DNA from: JAIRNF01 sp031551125
GTDB lineage: Bacteria; Bacteroidota; Bacteroidia; Bacteroidales; UBA932
DNA length: 64,000 nt
Direction of reading: 5' to 3'
Assembly (NCBI GenBank): GCA_031551125.1
Contig: JAVBOB010000011.1
Coordinates: forward strand, 62,001-126,000
Shown: positions 61,128 through 64,000 of the stretch, piece by piece
How the letters are laid out: each line of letters begins with the position of its first letter
How positions within the stretch are numbered: the stretch's first letter is position 1
Position numbers and translations under genes: made by a program
Notes under the pieces: model-generated
Database searches by the model: none
Told to the model about the DNA's origin: nothing
What the model saw: the letters and a program-made list of their open reading frames with translations, nothing else

Positions 61128-61550
61128 ATGAATTTGAAAAGAATTGATACTATTCCCGCTATTGATGTGGGGGCTCCGGAGCCACTTGTATATTTTAAAA
61201 ATAGCCAGCTGAAAGTTCTATTTTATATTGATGGAAATGAAGTTGATGACGCTTGTTTGATGAGGTTTAATTTTTGCAAAAAGTATTCTTTTGGATATCC
61301 AAATAGTGAGGTGTTGCAGGGCCACCCTTACTATCCACTAGGGTTAAGAATGGCTTCTTTTTATGAAGTTGAACATTCAGATTTGACAGATCAACTTATG
61401 AAAATAGCAAGAATACATCCATACTTTGATGCTGAGAAATGGAATACGCTTAAACATTTCATTTTGACATTCCATGATAATATGCTAGAGTGTATTTCAA
61501 AAGATTATTCTTTTGAATGCGTGAAGTATTCTGAAAACTTATTGTGGTAA
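61128..61550 (+). CDS. Probable immunity protein of the TANFOR toxin
   Basis: A 140-residue cytoplasmic protein without a signal peptide, starting 14 bases after the toxin-like gene on the same strand. The composition is AT-rich like the toxin end. The sequence (KYSFGYPNSEVLQGHPYYPL, ASFYEVEHSDLTDQL, RIHPYFDAEKWNTLKHFILT, then FHDNMLEC) resembles immunity proteins I know from polymorphic toxin loci (the KHFILTFHDNMLEC ending in particular). Position and size fit a dedicated neutralising partner; binding is inferred, not shown. A short frame starting at the overlapping ATG 61550 (23 codons to 61621) may be the end of another degraded toxin tail. Confidence 0.72.
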   Translation: MNLKRIDTIPAIDVGAPEPLVYFKNSQLKVLFYIDGNEVDDACLMRFNFCKKYSFGYPNSEVLQGHPYYPLGLRMASFYEVEHSDLTDQLMKIARIHPYFDAEKWNTLKHFILTFHDNMLECISKDYSFECVKYSENLLW

Positions 61551-61643
61551 TGTCCGGAGGTGTTACACATGGCAATTTTGTGAAAAATGAAACGGATGAT
61601 ATATGTGTAGCATTCTTATAATTACAGATTAAGATGTGCCTCC

Positions 61644-61671
61644 CGTTGAGCGGCAAATGTTTTGCCGTTCG
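61644..61671 (+). repeat. 28-bp direct repeat, copy 1
   Basis: Identical at all 28 bases to 62203-62230. It contains the perfect hairpin CGGCAAATGTTTTGCCG (7-bp stem). The copies flank the first orphan toxin-tail/immunity module (559-base period). Confidence 0.9.
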
Positions 61672-61731
61672 GAACACCACACAATTTGTAATTGTGTAAA
61701 ATTAGAGAACGTTCTTTGAATTTATTTATAG

Positions 61732-61794
61732 TGCAATCCGAATTACAAATTCGGGCATATTCCAAGCGGCATTGCAAATGCCGCTTAGCGGGGG
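61732..61794. repeat. Dispersed palindrome, family F
   Basis: CCGAATTACAAATTCGG and AAGCGGCATTGCAAATGCCG followed by CTTAGCGG form two nested hairpins. A decayed relative is at 33240-33300. It directly precedes the first orphan toxin tail. Confidence 0.7.
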
Positions 61795-61800
61795 AAATAT

Positions 61801-61947
61801 TTGACAGCCGAATATATAGAAGTTATCTGTAGAAGCTATCCAAATTTAGGAGAAGGAGGCGGAATTCAATTTATTACCAACAGTGAGATAAAGATAAGAC
61901 GCCTTATAAATTTAGAAACAGGAGAAGTAATAAACTTTATAAAATAA
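61801..61947 (+). pseudogene. Orphan toxin C-terminal fragment
   Basis: A 48-codon open stretch with no proper start (TTG at 61801; in-frame stop at 61786-61788). The peptide EVICRSYPNLGEGGGIQFIT and LINLETGEVINFIK resembles the last part of some polymorphic toxin domains (YPxLxEGGGxQF ending). It is read straight into a small gene 7 bases later, the usual toxin/immunity arrangement. It looks like the remnant of a replaced toxin. Confidence 0.55.
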
Positions 61948-61954
61948 GTAAAAT

Positions 61955-62185
61955 ATGAATAAAGCAGGGTATAGAAAAGCAATATTAGATAAAATAGAGT
62001 TATTGTATAGAAACTTTGGAAATGAATGGGAAATAGAGGATTTTGCAAAAACAGAAAAACAAAAAAAGGTTTTGTTAGAATATCTTACTTACCTTTCAAC
62101 TAAAGGAATTATTTTATTGAGTAATGATGGACGGTCTTTTAAAATATTAGATATACCATCAAATCATGAAGATTTAGACATATAA
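61955..62185 (+). CDS. Small protein, orphan immunity candidate
   Basis: A 76-residue acidic/helical protein (NKAGYRKAILDKIELLYRNF, VLLEYLTYLSTKGIILLSND) of unknown family. It starts 7 bases after the orphan toxin tail on the same strand and ends 17 bases before the second 28-bp repeat. Size and position suggest a retained immunity protein that protects against siblings with the older toxin. No direct evidence beyond context. Confidence 0.6.
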   Translation: MNKAGYRKAILDKIELLYRNFGNEWEIEDFAKTEKQKKVLLEYLTYLSTKGIILLSNDGRSFKILDIPSNHEDLDI

Positions 62186-62202
62186 TTTCACTTGATACCC
62201 CA

Positions 62203-62230
62203 CGTTGAGCGGCAAATGTTTTGCCGTTCG
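62203..62230 (+). repeat. 28-bp direct repeat, copy 2
   Basis: Identical to 61644-61671. Located directly before the deaminase-like orphan toxin tail. Confidence 0.9.
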
Positions 62231-62515
62231 AAACAACACTCTGAATTTGCAAAAGATGAAATACATATATTTAAGGCAATAGAAGCAGAAGGTAGCACAG
62301 GAGCTTGGCTTAGAATTACTGATTCTGAATATAGAATGCTAAATAAACTAGCTAATGATTTAGGAGCAAGAGATGGGCTAAAGTATCCTAATATTATTGG
62401 AGAACTTAAAATTGTTTCTGAGCTCCCATATTGTACATCATGTCAAGGAATAATTCAGCAATTCAATGAAATGTTCCCAAATGTAAAATTAATTTTAATT
62501 GATGGAGTAAAATAA
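62231..62515 (+). pseudogene. Orphan deaminase-like toxin tail
   Basis: About 95 codons in frame after the second 28-bp repeat (the frame is open from 62192, starting with TTG inside the repeat flank, so no native start). The peptide has TGAWLRITDSEYRMLNKLAN and then IVSELPYCTSCQGIIQQFNE, MFPNVKLILIDG. CTSC plus the upstream DSE fit the zinc site of the nucleic-acid deaminase superfamily seen at the ends of polymorphic toxins (xxE ... PCxxC). It is the tail only, without a delivery trunk. A small gene follows 10 bases later. Confidence 0.65.
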
Positions 62516-62525
62516 TTTAAGCACT

Positions 62526-62771
62526 ATGAAGGAAAACAAAGAATTAGTATTTACTGTAATGGTAACTTCTCCTAATTTACTAGAAAGGGAAATACAGAGT
62601 TATAATGATTTTTTCGAAACTAATTTCGAAATATTGGAAATTATTGATGATGAAGTTCCCCATTGTAAGTTAAGGGTCACAAAATATACAATAGCAAATG
62701 TATTTGGACTAGGATATAGTCTAGCTCTTCTAGAAGAAAAGTTGCGAAAAAAAGGGGAAATAGATTGGTGA
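62526..62771 (+). CDS. Small protein, orphan immunity candidate for the deaminase-like tail
   Basis: An 81-residue protein with many acidic residues (NDFFETNFEILEIIDDEVPH, LLEEKLRKKGEIDW), no signal peptide, and a start 10 bases after the deaminase-like fragment. I do not recognise the family. The order (tail, then small acidic gene) matches toxin/immunity pairs. Confidence 0.62.
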   Translation: MKENKELVFTVMVTSPNLLEREIQSYNDFFETNFEILEIIDDEVPHCKLRVTKYTIANVFGLGYSLALLEEKLRKKGEIDW

Positions 62772-62826
62772 CTTTATTCAATCGTAAATATTTCGCAATA
62801 AATCCATATAACGTTCTTTGAAATAA

Positions 62827-64000
62827 CATTTTTTGAATTTCTGGAATAGCTTTACCATTCCGGAGGGTGCCACGTTCACCTTTAACCCGGCTGATAGCAC
62901 CATTACCGTGAGTGGTGGCGGTACATTCTCGGTGGCTGAGCTGGCACGGGAACGCGGCTTGGAGGGCAATGCGGGCAAGTCTATTTTCCCCATTACCGTA
63001 ACCGATAAGGACGGCAACATCTACCGGATAGACGAAAAGCCCGGTACGGGCGGCGAAAATGGCACCCCCGAGCTGGTGGCCACCAAGCTGGGTACGCAGG
63101 GCAAGCCGATTCCGGATGGGGCAGTTAGCTATAAGGAGCTGGCAGCGGATAAGGCTATTGTAACCTTTGAAAAGGGTAGCGGGAAGTACGCCTTCGATAC
63201 GTGGCGAAAGGAGTACCTGACGGCTGACTTAATCCACAGCAAGTACGAGCAGCTGGGCGACGGCTATGTGCCGTTCAAGTTGCTGCCTCCCGGCAAGTCA
63301 GATGTGGTACAGGCTAGCATTAGCATTAAGGACAAGGACATTGACCCGAACAAGCTGCTGTTTAAGACACCGAAGGGAACGGAGTTCAGCTACAAATACG
63401 AAAATGATATTTACACCATCTCGTTGACAGGCGGGGAAGCCAACGATGGGCAGGAGGTGTACGCGCTATACCCCAACGGTAGCAGGTACTATAACTTGGG
63501 CAAGCTAATAGTGGTGAGTTACCCTGAACGAACCTACAAGGCGATCGTGGTGGCGGTGAATGGTAACACTGTTGATATGGAAACGATAAAGCGTACGCTG
63601 GACGAAGTATACAGTCCGGTGGGTATTACGTGGGTGCTAAGCGAGGATAAGGGCTTTAGTTACAATGTGGAAACGATAGCAACTGATGGTAGCGGTTTCC
63701 TACGCAGCTATACCCCCGAAATGCTGACGCTGAACAAGACATACAAGCAATATGTGACTGATGCTGGTAAGCAGCTGGCAGATGACGCGGTGTACATGTT
63801 TGCGCTCAAGAGCGGAGCAATGAAAGGTAAAAGCATGGCGGGCGATATGCCGCGCGGAGTTCAGTTTGGCTACCTGTTTACCGAAGGGGCAAGCACCAGC
63901 GAAGTAGCCCATACGGTGGCGCACGAGCTGGGGCACGGACGCCTGAAGCTGGAGCATACGTTTGATAGCGACTACAAGATAGCACAAGGGGTGACGGATA
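62827..64000 (+). pseudogene. Displaced 3-prime part of a TANFOR-type protein with HExxH zincin domain (runs off the window)
   Basis: An open frame of at least 391 codons with no start: TAA at 62824-62826 precedes it and the first plausible codon is TTG 62833. The DNA returns to the GC-rich composition of the trunk. The product begins FWNSFTIPEGATFTFNPADS and continues through a beta-rich region to KAIVVAVNGNTVDMETIKRT and VAHTVAHELGHGRLKLEH, where HELGH with a further His six residues on is a zinc-metalloprotease-like site. This combination follows the trunk in related TANFOR/fibronectin proteins as I recall them, so it looks like the old continuation of the gene at 58477. The end lies beyond the window. 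Confidence 0.72.

Noticed and set aside
61644..62230. The two 28-bp repeats as a CRISPR array
   Set aside because: Only two copies, 559 bases apart, with genes between them and no cas genes. Not CRISPR-like.

Overview
The window comes from a member of the Bacteroidota, probably order Bacteroidales. Evidence: repeated TAnnTTTG -7 promoter elements, a type IX secretion (T9SS) sorting domain, SprB-type repeats, a TANFOR domain, lineage-typical domains (DUF4199, DUF4296, DUF4301), a fused GH3/beta-lactamase protein, and a futalosine-pathway menaquinone gene (mqnA). No phage or plasmid backbone is visible.

Bases 1-45110 are ordinary chromosome: short operons on both strands separated by repeat-rich spacers. 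In order they hold the end of pssA; an SDR/Nudix/LDH2 group; a REP-associated Y1 transposase; rlmD with a GT2 glycosyltransferase and a DUF4199 protein; the SRP RNA; an Nramp transporter; a radical SAM protein; rplS followed by tRNA-Arg; corA; mqnA; purB; a TatD-type hydrolase; trpB behind a leader peptide with three Trp codons and a terminator (transcription attenuation); a TonB-dependent receptor behind a TPP riboswitch; a YyaL-type protein; ahcY; ftcD and ridA; a 3-methyladenine glycosylase; a DUF4296/amidohydrolase pair; a POT transporter; GH3/beta-lactamase; tcdA; a candidate 6S-like RNA; and a four-gene cluster (nucleotidyltransferase, ATP-grasp, CDP-alcohol phosphatidyltransferase, flippase-like) that looks like an uncharacterised polar-lipid headgroup pathway.

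Bases 46344-64000 are different. The genes are visibly richer in G+C, long and exported: a 1520-residue beta-rich protein, a fibronectin III-like protein, a 1599-residue SprB-repeat protein with a T9SS C-terminal domain, a small four-helix-bundle protein, then a TANFOR-domain surface protein. The TANFOR gene keeps its GC-rich trunk to about 59850 and then switches to AT-rich sequence ending in what looks like a polymorphic toxin domain, followed by an immunity-like gene. Downstream lie two orphan toxin-tail/immunity-like modules (one with a deaminase-like zinc motif), two identical 28-bp direct repeats, and, from 62827, a start-less GC-rich fragment carrying a HExxH zincin domain. That fragment reads like the original continuation of the TANFOR trunk. 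I interpret this as a polymorphic-toxin locus in which toxin/immunity cassettes displaced the older 3-prime end.

The spacers carry several families of dispersed palindromic repeats (a REP/BIME family matching the transposase flanks, four or more others) and low-complexity word repeats, one of which (six 14-bp units) abuts the tcdA start codon. I found one tRNA, one SRP RNA, one candidate 6S-like RNA, and no CRISPR array.
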